64,000 nt of DNA from Deltaproteobacteria bacterium (GTDB taxonomy: Bacteria; Desulfobacterota; Syntrophobacteria; Syntrophobacterales; Syntrophobacteraceae). A model generated the notes under the pieces. That model saw only the letters and a list, made by a program, of their open reading frames with translations, ran no database searches and was not told the DNA's origin. This document shows positions 55,535 to 64,000 of the stretch, piece by piece. Location: contig JAKAJS010000010.1 of assembly GCA_021813685.1 (NCBI GenBank), positions 19,574 through 83,573 of the forward strand, written 5' to 3'. How positions within the stretch are numbered: the stretch's first letter is position 1; every line of letters starts with the position of its first letter. The position numbers were made by a program, and so were the translations under genes.

Positions 55535-57064
55535 ATGCTGGAAAGCATAATCAGGTATCGGCCGACCGAACTCCATGCGGTCTACATCGAACCGCGCAGA
55601 ATTGAGGTTTCCAGTGCCCACAGGGTCTGGAGAACCTGGGAGAGGGGAACTGTCGAACAAATGCGTGTTCCCGCCGGCGAGTCGGTTTTCGACCACCTGC
55701 AGGCCCTCAACCTCAAGCCCGGGGCGAGGAAGGGAAGCGCTCTTCTTGCTATCGTTTCGAGCGTTTTCTATTCGGTTCACAGCGAACTCTACCCTCTGTC
55801 GATAAAAGATCAGCTTGCGAGCACCCTCGATTTCGACTGGCAGGAAAACATATTTCAGGAACATGAGAGGACGCTGCACTTTTCCGGTCCCCCGGTCGCG
55901 CTGGAGCGGCACGTATCGGTCCCTGTGTTTACGATCCAGAGAGAAGTCTACGAACGGCTCAATCAGGCGCTAAACGGAACGCTTTTTCACACCTTCGCGG
56001 TGACGCCGAGCGCGCTTTTGTTCAAGGCCCTTTTATCCGAGAGCGAGAACCCCGAAGACGACGGCCAAATTCTTGCCCGCACTCTCGACGAGGACATTTT
56101 GGAAGCGCACCGTTTCTATCACGGAGCGTTTTTGGATTCCACAACGATCGGGAAGTTTTCCCGCAGCCGGGACCTGTTTGGCGAAAACCTGATGGGCTTG
56201 TGCTGTGGAGAGCAAAAGCCCCGCATCCATGTCGTCTGTCTGCCCGGCGAATACCAGGCCGCAAACAAATCCGCGGCTGCCCTGGGGCAGGGGGGGGCGG
56301 GCGTCGAGGTGCAGGAGGTTCAGGGGGCTTTTATCTCCAACTGGCTGAGCATCCTGCTCAAGCAGGATACTATTCACACCTTCGATTCGCAGATGCTTCT
56401 AAAGCCGTGGCAAGTCCCGCGCATCATGTGGCCGCTTGCCGCTCTCGTGCTGATTTTCGTTCTGTACGGCTCCTACCAATCCTGGTCGACTCGGCGCCTG
56501 GCGCTTACGAGCAGTCGGCTCACCGCCCGGATCGATCAACTCCAAGCGCGATGGAAGCCGATCGAAGAACTGCAGTTGCGCATCCAAAATTTCCAGCAGG
56601 ACAAAAAAACCCTGGCCGAATTCAACCGCGAAGACTACAGGCTTCGCGAGCTTCTCGACCTGCTGAGCGAGCGCACCCCGGAGGACACCTGGCTCGACTA
56701 TTTCTCGATCAGCCAGGGGCAGCTCGTCTTGCGGGGCGAAAGCAAATCTGCTTTGAAGTATCTCACCGCCCTTTCCAAGATCGATGGGCTGACCCAGGTA
56801 AAGTTTGCTTCCCCCGTCTCCCGTGACCCGGGAAACGACCTGGAACGGTTCAATATCCAGGTGGAACTGGATAAGAAGTTGCTGCGAAAAAGTTTCAAAA
56901 CGCTTCCGGCCGAAACTGCGAGCGAGGGCCTGGGGCAGAGCCCGCTGCCGAAAGGGCCCCCTCCTTTTAAGGCGGTACAGCCGCCGACCGGGCAGCCGGC
57001 CTATCCAATGCCCGCAGGAGCCGGTACGGGGGCGACGAAGGCGCTTAAGGAGAACAGGCAATGA
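55535..57064 (+). CDS. gspL: type II secretion protein GspL-like
   Basis: Pilus-assembly ATPase-like N-terminus and single TM near the middle; position between gspK and gspM. Confidence 0.7.
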   Translation: MLESIIRYRPTELHAVYIEPRRIEVSSAHRVWRTWERGTVEQMRVPAGESVFDHLQALNLKPGARKGSALLAIVSSVFYSVHSELYPLSIKDQLASTLDFDWQENIFQEHERTLHFSGPPVALERHVSVPVFTIQREVYERLNQALNGTLFHTFAVTPSALLFKALLSESENPEDDGQILARTLDEDILEAHRFYHGAFLDSTTIGKFSRSRDLFGENLMGLCCGEQKPRIHVVCLPGEYQAANKSAAALGQGGAGVEVQEVQGAFISNWLSILLKQDTIHTFDSQMLLKPWQVPRIMWPLAALVLIFVLYGSYQSWSTRRLALTSSRLTARIDQLQARWKPIEELQLRIQNFQQDKKTLAEFNREDYRLRELLDLLSERTPEDTWLDYFSISQGQLVLRGESKSALKYLTALSKIDGLTQVKFASPVSRDPGNDLERFNIQVELDKKLLRKSFKTLPAETASEGLGQSPLPKGPPPFKAVQPPTGQPAYPMPAGAGTGATKALKENRQ

Positions 57065-57657
57065 AACCGGTAAAATTTGACATAACCATCGGGGATATAA
57101 AAAAGCATCAGTGGTCGATCGTGGCCTCGATCGTTGTCCTCCTGCTCCTTGCGATCGTCTACCTGACTCTTGTCGCTCCTGTCACGGAGCGAAAACAGGT
57201 ACTCGTCTCCAGAATTGACCATCAGCGCAAGCTCATCTCCCAGTACGAGCGGAAGCTGAGCCAGAGCAAGACGATCAAAGAAACCCTGGCAAAACATGAG
57301 GGGGCGCTCAAGAAAATGCAAAAGAAACTTTTCCGGGGGACCGATCCGTACCAACTGGCGGCTTCCCTGGGAGATGTGCTCTCCTCGAAGAGCAAACCCG
57401 ATGCGCCGAAACTGGATATAAAGACATATCAGGTACTTACCAGTAAGGAGCATGGCCTCTACGAAGAAGTGCTCATGAGATTCAATCTCATGACCAATAT
57501 TTATGGGCTCCATTATTTTCTCACCAGGGTGAAGAATTCCGAGTTCGCAATCCAGGTAAAGGAAATAAACATACAGAAGATACAACGGGTTAAAGGACCC
57601 GATCTTATCGTTAACGTAATTCTTGCCGCGCTCATGGAAAAGGGGGGGAAATCCTGA
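57061..57657 (+). CDS. gspM: type II secretion protein GspM-like
   Basis: Short cytoplasmic N-terminus, TM (SIVVLLLLAIVYLTLVAPV), coiled-coil; operon position. Confidence 0.65.
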   Translation: MKPVKFDITIGDIKKHQWSIVASIVVLLLLAIVYLTLVAPVTERKQVLVSRIDHQRKLISQYERKLSQSKTIKETLAKHEGALKKMQKKLFRGTDPYQLAASLGDVLSSKSKPDAPKLDIKTYQVLTSKEHGLYEEVLMRFNLMTNIYGLHYFLTRVKNSEFAIQVKEINIQKIQRVKGPDLIVNVILAALMEKGGKS

Positions 57658-57733
57658 CGAAAAAGATATTTCGTTCTTCATTCGCAGATCGCTTTTTTCA
57701 AACGCATCGGCACGTCTTGCATTTCTTGTTGCG

Positions 57734-57849
57734 TCATTTGTACTCGATTATGATATAGTGACGGATAATTTGTCATCATCTGTTTTGCGGGCGAAGTCGC
57801 GCCCCGGAATTCTCATTACTTCATTTGTAGACAATTGTGATATAGTCGC
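57734..57849 (+). promoter_or_regulatory. duplicated promoter-like block upstream of gspD
   Basis: tcatttgtactcgattatgatatagtgac (57734-57762) and tcatttgtagacaattgtgatatagtcgc (57821-57849); first overlaps TTGTTG-17-TATGAT. Confidence 0.45.
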
Positions 57850-57893
57850 AACCTGTGTAGTTGCAGGCAGTTCTGGTCAAGGAGGGGGGATTC

Positions 57894-60224
57894 ATGAGGG
57901 GGCGCCAGTCTATCTTTGTAATATTGCTGGCAATTATGTGTGTTTCCTGTCAGCCTGCGATGCAAAAGCCGGTCGGAGTCCCCGAATCGCCCTTTGCGGA
58001 GGCGCCGGCGGCTGTACCTGCGCCTGCACCAGCGCCGAGGGCCGGTTTGGACGAAGCGCACAAAAAGGCCGTCGTCGATGAAATAGCCTCGGATGTAAAA
58101 AAACAAGTGTTTCCCGAAAGAACCTCCTCCAGCCTCAGACCGATTATTGCCCCCGTTCGCACGGGGCTTTTAAGCCCGCCCGAACACAGGAGTATTGCCG
58201 CTCCCGCGCCTGCTTTGAGCGGAAGGCAACACATCGTGCTCAATTTCGACAAAGCCGATATTGCAGAAGTGACCAGCCAGATATTCAGCGACCAGTTAAA
58301 GCTGAGCTACGTTTTGGATCAGACGCTCCAGGGCAGGATCAGCATGTACATCGAGGGAGACTTCAACAATGAAGAACTCCTTCATATGATCATGAAAGCC
58401 TATGCCGAAAACGGCATCAGCATCATACCCAAAAAGGGTTTTTATTTCATAACGCTATCCAGGCAAGCGGCGGGGGCGGGCATCCCGGTCGCCAACGAGC
58501 GATTGCTTCAGCAAAATGGCAGCGGGCCGATGATAGTCATCTATCGGCTTCGCTATATTGATGCGAAGCAGGCAAGCGATCTCATCGCTCCATTTGTTAC
58601 GCCGGGCAGCCGGGTGACGATCGACCCGGTCACCAACAGCGTAGTATTTGTCGACAATGCCACCAATGCCCGCACCCTCATCGGTCTTTTGAAGACTGTG
58701 GATATAAATGTTCTCAAGGAAGTGAGCATGGAGGTGCTGCCGCTTCACTCCCTGTCTCCCAAGGATGCGGTTGCGGGGATGAAAACGCTTATGGGCCAGC
58801 TTGGCAAATTCAAGCAAAGCGCGATCGCGAGCAGCCTTGCCCTGATACCGCTCGAAAATTTCGGAGGCGTTCTGATCATGGCCCGGACCCCGGAGTTGCT
58901 GCAAACGGCAAAGCAATGGCTCCAGGCGATGGATGCGCAGGGGCTGGGAAATCAGGAACAAATCCACGTCTATTTCGTCCAAAACGGCATGGCAAGCGAT
59001 ATTGCCCAGATTCTCGGCGAGGTGCTGGGGATCAGCAGCGGGGCCCAGGCTCAGGGACAGAAGATCGTGCCCTCGGGCACCTCGACCCAAAGCGCCTTCG
59101 GGAGCAGCGCCTTTGGCGGCACCGGAAGCAGCCCCTTCGGCGGGGGAGCCGGCGGCTCGATGGGCGGTGCTTTGGGGTCGGGCACTGCCGGCACGTCCAA
59201 ATCCGGCACGACTGCGCCGACGATCGGGGCGACCGCCAAAGGAAAGCCGCCCGGCTTTTCCGGCGAGGTGAGGATAATTGCAGACAATGTCAACAACGCG
59301 ATAGTCATCCAGGCAAACCCGGCGGATTACACGAGGTTGATGGGGACGATAAAGAAACTCGACATCGTCCCGCGCTCGGTGATGATCGAGGTGATGATAG
59401 CCGAAGTGCAACTCACCAAGCAGTTCCAGTTCGGGCTGCAGTATTACTTCCAGACCCATCCCGCGACCAATACCGGTCTTGGCGTCTCCTTCGGCGGTCT
59501 TTCCAATCAGGCGACCACCAGCGGCACCACCACCACAACGACGACCGCCTCGGGTGCATTTCCCATAAACCTTGGCGCGGTGGCAGGCTCCGGGATAGCC
59601 CTGGACTGGGTGGCCAACGCTCAGAACCTCGCGGTACTCTTGAGTGCTCTATCGTCCAAGACCAAGGTTTCGGTTCTTTCCACCCCCACTCTGCTTGCAA
59701 CCGACAACCAGGAAGCCACCCTTACGGTGGGCGGCGAGCAGCCCGTGCCGACCGGTTCGGTTACGGGCTACACGACCGGCTCTTCGGTTATCAGCACGAT
59801 CGATTACGCCCAAACCGGCGTCATCCTGGACTTGACTCCCCACATAAACGCCGGAGGGCTCATACGGATCGATCTCGATTCGACGGTTCGCCGCGTCAAT
59901 CCAACTTCGGTGACGGTAGGCAACGGCAATATCGCCCCAACCTTCACCGAAAGGCACATAAGATCTTCCATCCTTGCCGAAAACGGCCACACGGTGGTGA
60001 TCGGAGGAATCATCGATTCGGCGGGAAGCAAGGGGAAGAGCGGAATCCCCTGGCTCGAAAACATTCCTTTGCTCTCGCCGCTCTTTGCAGCCGATACTTC
60101 CAACCTGGACCGCACCGAACTGCTGATCGCCATTACCCCCCACGAAGTGGAAAGATCTGGCGGCCAGGCACCCACGGAGCTGCTCGAAAAATTGAGAAGG
60201 TTGCGAAATGAGGTGGGATATTAA
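57894..60224 (+). CDS. gspD: type II secretion secretin GspD
   Basis: Lipoprotein-like signal (LLAIMCVSCQPA), N domains, TPTLLATDNQEATLTVGGEQPVPTG, VILDLTPHINAGGLIRIDL. Confidence 0.93.
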   Translation: MRGRQSIFVILLAIMCVSCQPAMQKPVGVPESPFAEAPAAVPAPAPAPRAGLDEAHKKAVVDEIASDVKKQVFPERTSSSLRPIIAPVRTGLLSPPEHRSIAAPAPALSGRQHIVLNFDKADIAEVTSQIFSDQLKLSYVLDQTLQGRISMYIEGDFNNEELLHMIMKAYAENGISIIPKKGFYFITLSRQAAGAGIPVANERLLQQNGSGPMIVIYRLRYIDAKQASDLIAPFVTPGSRVTIDPVTNSVVFVDNATNARTLIGLLKTVDINVLKEVSMEVLPLHSLSPKDAVAGMKTLMGQLGKFKQSAIASSLALIPLENFGGVLIMARTPELLQTAKQWLQAMDAQGLGNQEQIHVYFVQNGMASDIAQILGEVLGISSGAQAQGQKIVPSGTSTQSAFGSSAFGGTGSSPFGGGAGGSMGGALGSGTAGTSKSGTTAPTIGATAKGKPPGFSGEVRIIADNVNNAIVIQANPADYTRLMGTIKKLDIVPRSVMIEVMIAEVQLTKQFQFGLQYYFQTHPATNTGLGVSFGGLSNQATTSGTTTTTTTASGAFPINLGAVAGSGIALDWVANAQNLAVLLSALSSKTKVSVLSTPTLLATDNQEATLTVGGEQPVPTGSVTGYTTGSSVISTIDYAQTGVILDLTPHINAGGLIRIDLDSTVRRVNPTSVTVGNGNIAPTFTERHIRSSILAENGHTVVIGGIIDSAGSKGKSGIPWLENIPLLSPLFAADTSNLDRTELLIAITPHEVERSGGQAPTELLEKLRRLRNEVGY

Positions 60225-60230
60225 AGGCGT

Positions 60231-60740
60231 AGGTGAATGGGAAAAGAACCGGTGAATGGGTGAATGGGAAAAGAGCGGATGGATAGGTGAAAACTCGGTT
60301 TATGGAGGTTGGCTATTTTCCGCTGTTGAGTCGCTACGTTGGTTCACTTCTACACGGCTTCTCTTAGCCTGGATGAGTTTGGTGAGCATGGAGCCTACCT
60401 TTTCGCATTCCAACTGTGACCAGTTCGCCAAGCGAGCCTTTGGCGAAGTGGAGGAAACGGAGAAACTCCGGATCTGAATGTCTTTCGTATCCCTCGGATA
60501 TGTTGCTTGCTACTGAGACGGCAGCCCGCTGCATCTGATCTTTCAAACCAAAATCGAACGGGAAATCTTTCCCGCGAAAGTCGCTCTATAGATATCGACA
60601 GCCAGCGCCTTGGCCTCCTGCCAAACCCTCAGTTCCTTGAAGCTCTGGTACCCCACCCCAGTCCCCCTTATGCGCTATTCCGTTGCTTTTTTCCCATTCA
60701 CCAATTCACCGACTCCCCCAAGCTTTTTCCTATTCACCCG
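60231..60740. repeat. GTGAATGG-type repeat arms, inverted, flanking the four-helix-bundle pseudogene
   Basis: ggtgaatgggaaaagaaccggtgaatgggtgaatgggaaaag (left) and ttttttcccattcaccaattcacc...ttttttcctattcaccc-type right arm. Confidence 0.7.
60300..60656 (-). pseudogene. four-helix-bundle (23S rRNA intervening-sequence-type) protein, two apparent frameshifts
   Basis: Pieces in three frames: [29 protein letters not shown] / [52 protein letters not shown] / [21 protein letters not shown]. Confidence 0.75.
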
Positions 60741-60743
60741 CAC

Positions 60744-62270
60744 TTATTTTTTTCGTACCAGTTCGAAAAGGGTTCTTACGCCGAAACCGGTTGCGCCCTT
60801 GGGGGTAAAGCCCGTGTCTTTATCCGTCCAGGCGGTGCCGGCGATGTCCAGGTGGGCCCAGGGGATCTGGTCGGGTACGAACTGTTTGAGAAACATCCCT
60901 GCGCAAATGGCCCCGGCGGGGCGGCCGGCGACGTTTTTCATATCGGCCACCTCGCTTTTGAGGCCCTCGAAGTAGAAGTCAAAAAGCGGCAGCGGCCAGA
61001 ATCTTTCCCCGACCGAGGTGCCGATCTTGCGGATGGCCTCGGGAAGGGCCTCGGGGTTGCCCATGACGGCCGCGACGTCTCTACCCAGGGCGATGATGCT
61101 GGAACCGGTAAGTGTGGCGATATCCACCATGAGTGCAGGTTTGAAGCGTTCGGCCGCGTAAGCCAGCGCATCGCACAAAATGAGTCTGCCTTCGGCGTCG
61201 GTGCTGATGACCTCGACGGTGCGGCCCGAATAGGAGCGAAGGACGTCTCCGGGTTTATACGCCTTGCCGCCGGGCATATTTTCGGTGCAGGGCAGAATGC
61301 CGACCACTCTTCTGGAAAGGCCGGCCGCACCGATGGCTTCGAAGGTGCCCAGAACGGCAGCGGCTCCCGCCATGTCCTGCTTCATATCCTCCATCTTCTC
61401 CGCGGGTTTTAGAGAAATGCCGCCGCTGTCGAATGTGATCCCCTTGCCGATAAAGACGAGGGGAGCATCGTTTTGGGTTCCGGCCGGGGCATGTTCGAGC
61501 ACGATAAGACGGGCCGGCTCGGAGCTTCCCGCGGCGACTGCGGCGAAGGCGCCCATGCCCATGGATCTTACAGCGTCGAGATCGAATATCTCGATGGAGA
61601 AGCCGAACCTCGCGGCGATTTCGGATGCGGCTTGAGCCAGGAATGGAGGCGTCACGCGGTTGGCGGGAGAGATGGTGAGATCGCGCGCCAGTTCGATGCC
61701 GGCCACTTCGCACTGCGCAAGAGCCGCAATTTCACGAAGGGAAGTTTCAGGGGGCTTTTCGCAAAGAAGCGCTAACGATTCGGGGCACCCCGGGACGGTC
61801 GTGTTTTTGGTCTTTAATTCATTGAACTGATGGAGGCCTGCCATGGCGCCGACCAGGGCCTCGCGCAAAAGTACCTCGAGGGAGGGCGGCGTGTTTTGGG
61901 CCGCACAGGGAAAGCCTTCGAGCGCTTCCACGGCAATTGCGGGTCGGAGAATGCCCAGTTCGAAACACTTTCTGAGAGCAAACGCCGAAGCATTTCGTAA
62001 CCTTTCGGTTTCGAAGCGGTCGACGGGGCCAAGGCCCGCCAGGATGACCCGGGGCGTCGGTCCGACTCCTGCGGGTGCATAGAGTACGGTCACTTCCGAG
62101 GGCTTGCCCTTGAAATCGCTAAGAGCCGGCGAATCGGCGAGCCATTTCCCGGAGTTTTTAACGAATTTCCCCAACGCGGGAAGGAGTTCGCCGGGCTTTT
62201 CGAAGGTGAAGAAAATGAGGGCATCGGCTTGCCACTCGGAAGCAGGGGCGGTTTTCCATTCGATCTGCAT
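60744..62270 (-). CDS. pepA: leucyl aminopeptidase (M17)
   Basis: FIGKGITFDSGGISLKPAEKMEDMKQDMAGAAAVLG; STDAEGRLILCDAL. Confidence 0.95.
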   Translation of the reverse strand: MQIEWKTAPASEWQADALIFFTFEKPGELLPALGKFVKNSGKWLADSPALSDFKGKPSEVTVLYAPAGVGPTPRVILAGLGPVDRFETERLRNASAFALRKCFELGILRPAIAVEALEGFPCAAQNTPPSLEVLLREALVGAMAGLHQFNELKTKNTTVPGCPESLALLCEKPPETSLREIAALAQCEVAGIELARDLTISPANRVTPPFLAQAASEIAARFGFSIEIFDLDAVRSMGMGAFAAVAAGSSEPARLIVLEHAPAGTQNDAPLVFIGKGITFDSGGISLKPAEKMEDMKQDMAGAAAVLGTFEAIGAAGLSRRVVGILPCTENMPGGKAYKPGDVLRSYSGRTVEVISTDAEGRLILCDALAYAAERFKPALMVDIATLTGSSIIALGRDVAAVMGNPEALPEAIRKIGTSVGERFWPLPLFDFYFEGLKSEVADMKNVAGRPAGAICAGMFLKQFVPDQIPWAHLDIAGTAWTDKDTGFTPKGATGFGVRTLFELVRKK

Positions 62271-62386
62271 GTGAGTCCTCGAATTGCTAAAGTTTTCAGT
62301 CTATTACAAATAATATTGGAGAAAGCCGTTGACAAAAGAAAAGCATGGGTGAATAGGTAGTGTCAAGCTGGAAACCGAAATTGGGG

Positions 62387-62401
62387 TGTAAAACTTTTAC
62401 A
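62387..62401. promoter_or_regulatory. perfect 15-bp palindrome upstream of serC, candidate operator
   Basis: TGTAAAACTTTTACA, about 35 nt before the ATG. Confidence 0.35.
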
Positions 62402-62434
62402 GTACACTACTATGCATTAATGGGAGAAGGGTAA

Positions 62435-63511
62435 ATGGCACAACGAGTGATCAATTTCAATCCGGGACCGTCGGCGCTGCCTCTTTCGGTTTTGGAGCAG
62501 GCAAAGGCGGAGTTGCTGGATTTTCAAGGGACCGGGATGTCCGTATTGGAGACGAGCCACCGCTCCAAGAGTTTCGAAGCGGTGCTGGACAGCGCTATCC
62601 AGCGTACCCGGCGGCTGCTGGGTCTCGATGAAAGCTACCACGTGCTGTTCCTCCAGGGGGGCGCGAGCATGCAATTCGCCATGGTCCCGATGAACCTTGC
62701 CGCCGGAAAACCGGTCGATTACGTCGACACCGGCACATGGTCGACCAAGGCGATCAAGGAAGCCCGCATCTGCGGAAAAGAGACGCGGGTGGTGGCAAGC
62801 TCCGAAGACCAGCAGTTTACCTACATCCCCGAGAAGGTACCGGTCAACTCCGATGCGGCCTATCTGCACATCACCTCCAACAACACGATCCGGGGCACCC
62901 AGTGGAGAAGCTTTCCCGAGGCGGGGGCGGTCCCTCTCGTATGCGATATGTCTTCGGACATCTTTAGCCGCAGGTTCGATCCGCGTCCCTTCGGCCTGAT
63001 TTATGCCGGAGCGCAGAAAAATGCAGGCCCCGCGGGAGTGACGCTGGTAATCATCCGCGAAGACATGCTGCAACGGGTGCCAAAAGAGCTTCCAACGATG
63101 CTCAAATACTCCATCTATGCCGACAACCGGTCGCTTTACAACACCCCGCCGTGCTTTTCGATCTACATCTGCGAACTGGTGCTCAAGTGGATCGAAGAAA
63201 CCGTCGGGGGGCTTGACCGGATGGAGAAGATCAACGAGGAAAAGGCCGCGATTCTCTACGATTATATCGATTCCCAGGACTTCTACAGGGGAACCGCAAG
63301 GCGCGATTCCCGCTCCCGTATGAATGTCACTTTTCTGTTGCCCGAAGCCGGACTGGAAAAGGACTTCCTCGCGGGCGCAACCGATGCCGGCCTCGTCGGA
63401 CTGAAAGGCCACCGCTCGGTCGGGGGCCTTAGAGCCTCGATTTACAATGCGACCACCCTGGAAGGGGTGAAGTCTCTTGTCGATTACATGAAGCATTTCG
63501 CAAAACGCTAG
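62435..63511 (+). CDS. serC: phosphoserine aminotransferase
   Basis: QRVINFNPGPSALPLSVLEQAKAELLDFQGTGMSVLETSHRSKSF; IYAGAQKNAGPAGVTLVII. Confidence 0.96.
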   Translation: MAQRVINFNPGPSALPLSVLEQAKAELLDFQGTGMSVLETSHRSKSFEAVLDSAIQRTRRLLGLDESYHVLFLQGGASMQFAMVPMNLAAGKPVDYVDTGTWSTKAIKEARICGKETRVVASSEDQQFTYIPEKVPVNSDAAYLHITSNNTIRGTQWRSFPEAGAVPLVCDMSSDIFSRRFDPRPFGLIYAGAQKNAGPAGVTLVIIREDMLQRVPKELPTMLKYSIYADNRSLYNTPPCFSIYICELVLKWIEETVGGLDRMEKINEEKAAILYDYIDSQDFYRGTARRDSRSRMNVTFLLPEAGLEKDFLAGATDAGLVGLKGHRSVGGLRASIYNATTLEGVKSLVDYMKHFAKR

Positions 63512-63595
63512 TGGCGGCGGGCGGCTGGCGCCGCTTCCGGATTGTCTGGCCGTTGAGCGCAACTGCCCGTGGCGGCGGGGGCATACGGATGATTT

Positions 63596-63706
63596 CAAAC
63601 CCCAAGTCCCGCTTTGTAAAAGGGGACTTGGGGGGATTATGCAAATACATCGACTGGGATACTCTTTTTAAATCCCCCGGCCCCCCTTTGCATAAAGGGG
63701 GGCGAT
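63596..63706. repeat. inverted pair of CCCCC-TTT(A/G)-AAAGGGG type intergenic repeats
   Basis: cccaagtcccgctttgtaaaaggggacttggggggatt and aaatcccccggcccccctttgcataaaggggggcga. Confidence 0.75.
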
Positions 63707-63797
63707 CCGGTCTTGCCCGTGGATTACAGGAGATTTCCGGACGTAGACTGGCCGTCTCTGTTAAGTTCAATTCCCGAATCCATCCATCGAACCTTCC

Positions 63798-64000
63798 TCA
63801 GCCTGTTGCCCATCTCCTAAATTCTTCCCCGAGTGTAAACCCTTCATGGATCGCATTATAAAGTTTGCGGGGGATCTTGGCGTCGCCGATCGCGTAGAGT
63901 TCATCGCAGGAATACTCGAGTTTGCCTGACAGGTTCTGGGGAGACTTTGGCGTGCCGGCCAGGGACGATCGAGTCCGCTGAGAAAGCCCTCGCGCGCATT
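63798..64000 (-). CDS. C-terminal fragment of an FAD-dependent oxidoreductase (NADH:flavin oxidoreductase-like), partial
   Basis: Reverse-strand ...QNLSGKLEYSCDELYAIGDAKIPRKLYNAIHEGFTLGEEFRRWATG*. Confidence 0.6.
   Translation of the reverse strand, partial: CARGLSQRTRSSLAGTPKSPQNLSGKLEYSCDELYAIGDAKIPRKLYNAIHEGFTLGEEFRRWATG

Noticed and set aside
58916-60211. 431-aa alternative-frame ORF within gspD
   Set aside because: Low-complexity basic/His-rich translation typical of frame-shifted GC-rich coding DNA
60256-60477. 73-aa plus-strand ORF after gspD
   Set aside because: Antisense to the four-helix-bundle pseudogene and partly repeat-derived
63429-63770. 113-aa minus-strand ORF with PPKSPFTKRDLGFEIIRMPP
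   Set aside because: Spurious translation of a common CCCCCTTT/AAAGGGG intergenic repeat plus antisense of serC

Overview
The window is a gene-dense stretch of a Gram-negative bacterial chromosome. Gene content and order suggest a deltaproteobacterial or Syntrophobacter-like organism, but that is inference. It carries about 65 recognisable coding regions and no tRNA, rRNA, CRISPR array or intact transposon that I could see. Main blocks, left to right: agmatine/putrescine genes; CorC-like protein + lnt; prfB with a +1 programmed frameshift; two divergent ammonium transporters with sigma-54-like promoters; a GalT-like gene; a DUF433/DUF5615 toxin-antitoxin-like pair with a nonsense codon in the toxin; a YncE/phosphoesterase protein; a three-gene YbjQ-like operon divergent from a MerR regulator; a csp/RRM cluster; xerC-hslV-hslU; queE; tandem HtrA-like proteases; gpmI; a sigma/anti-sigma/Spy-like operon; rdgB-tatC-tatB-tatA-ccsB-resB; phoU; AmmeMemoRadiSam A and B; pabA-pabB-pabC; transketolase; Mrp ATPase; a type II secretion operon (E-F-H-I-J-K-L-M-D, without G or C in the window); pepA; serC. 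The most striking unexplained signal is a set of locus-specific short tandem repeats, mostly in a strict 7-nt register. They sit at gene ends and often form inverted arms at convergent gene junctions. Other candidates are the YbjQ-like operon and small ORFs beside amt, one of which resembles the Amt C-terminal tail. Several small genes appear to be decaying (DUF5615 toxin, MNT nucleotidyltransferase fragment, four-helix-bundle protein).
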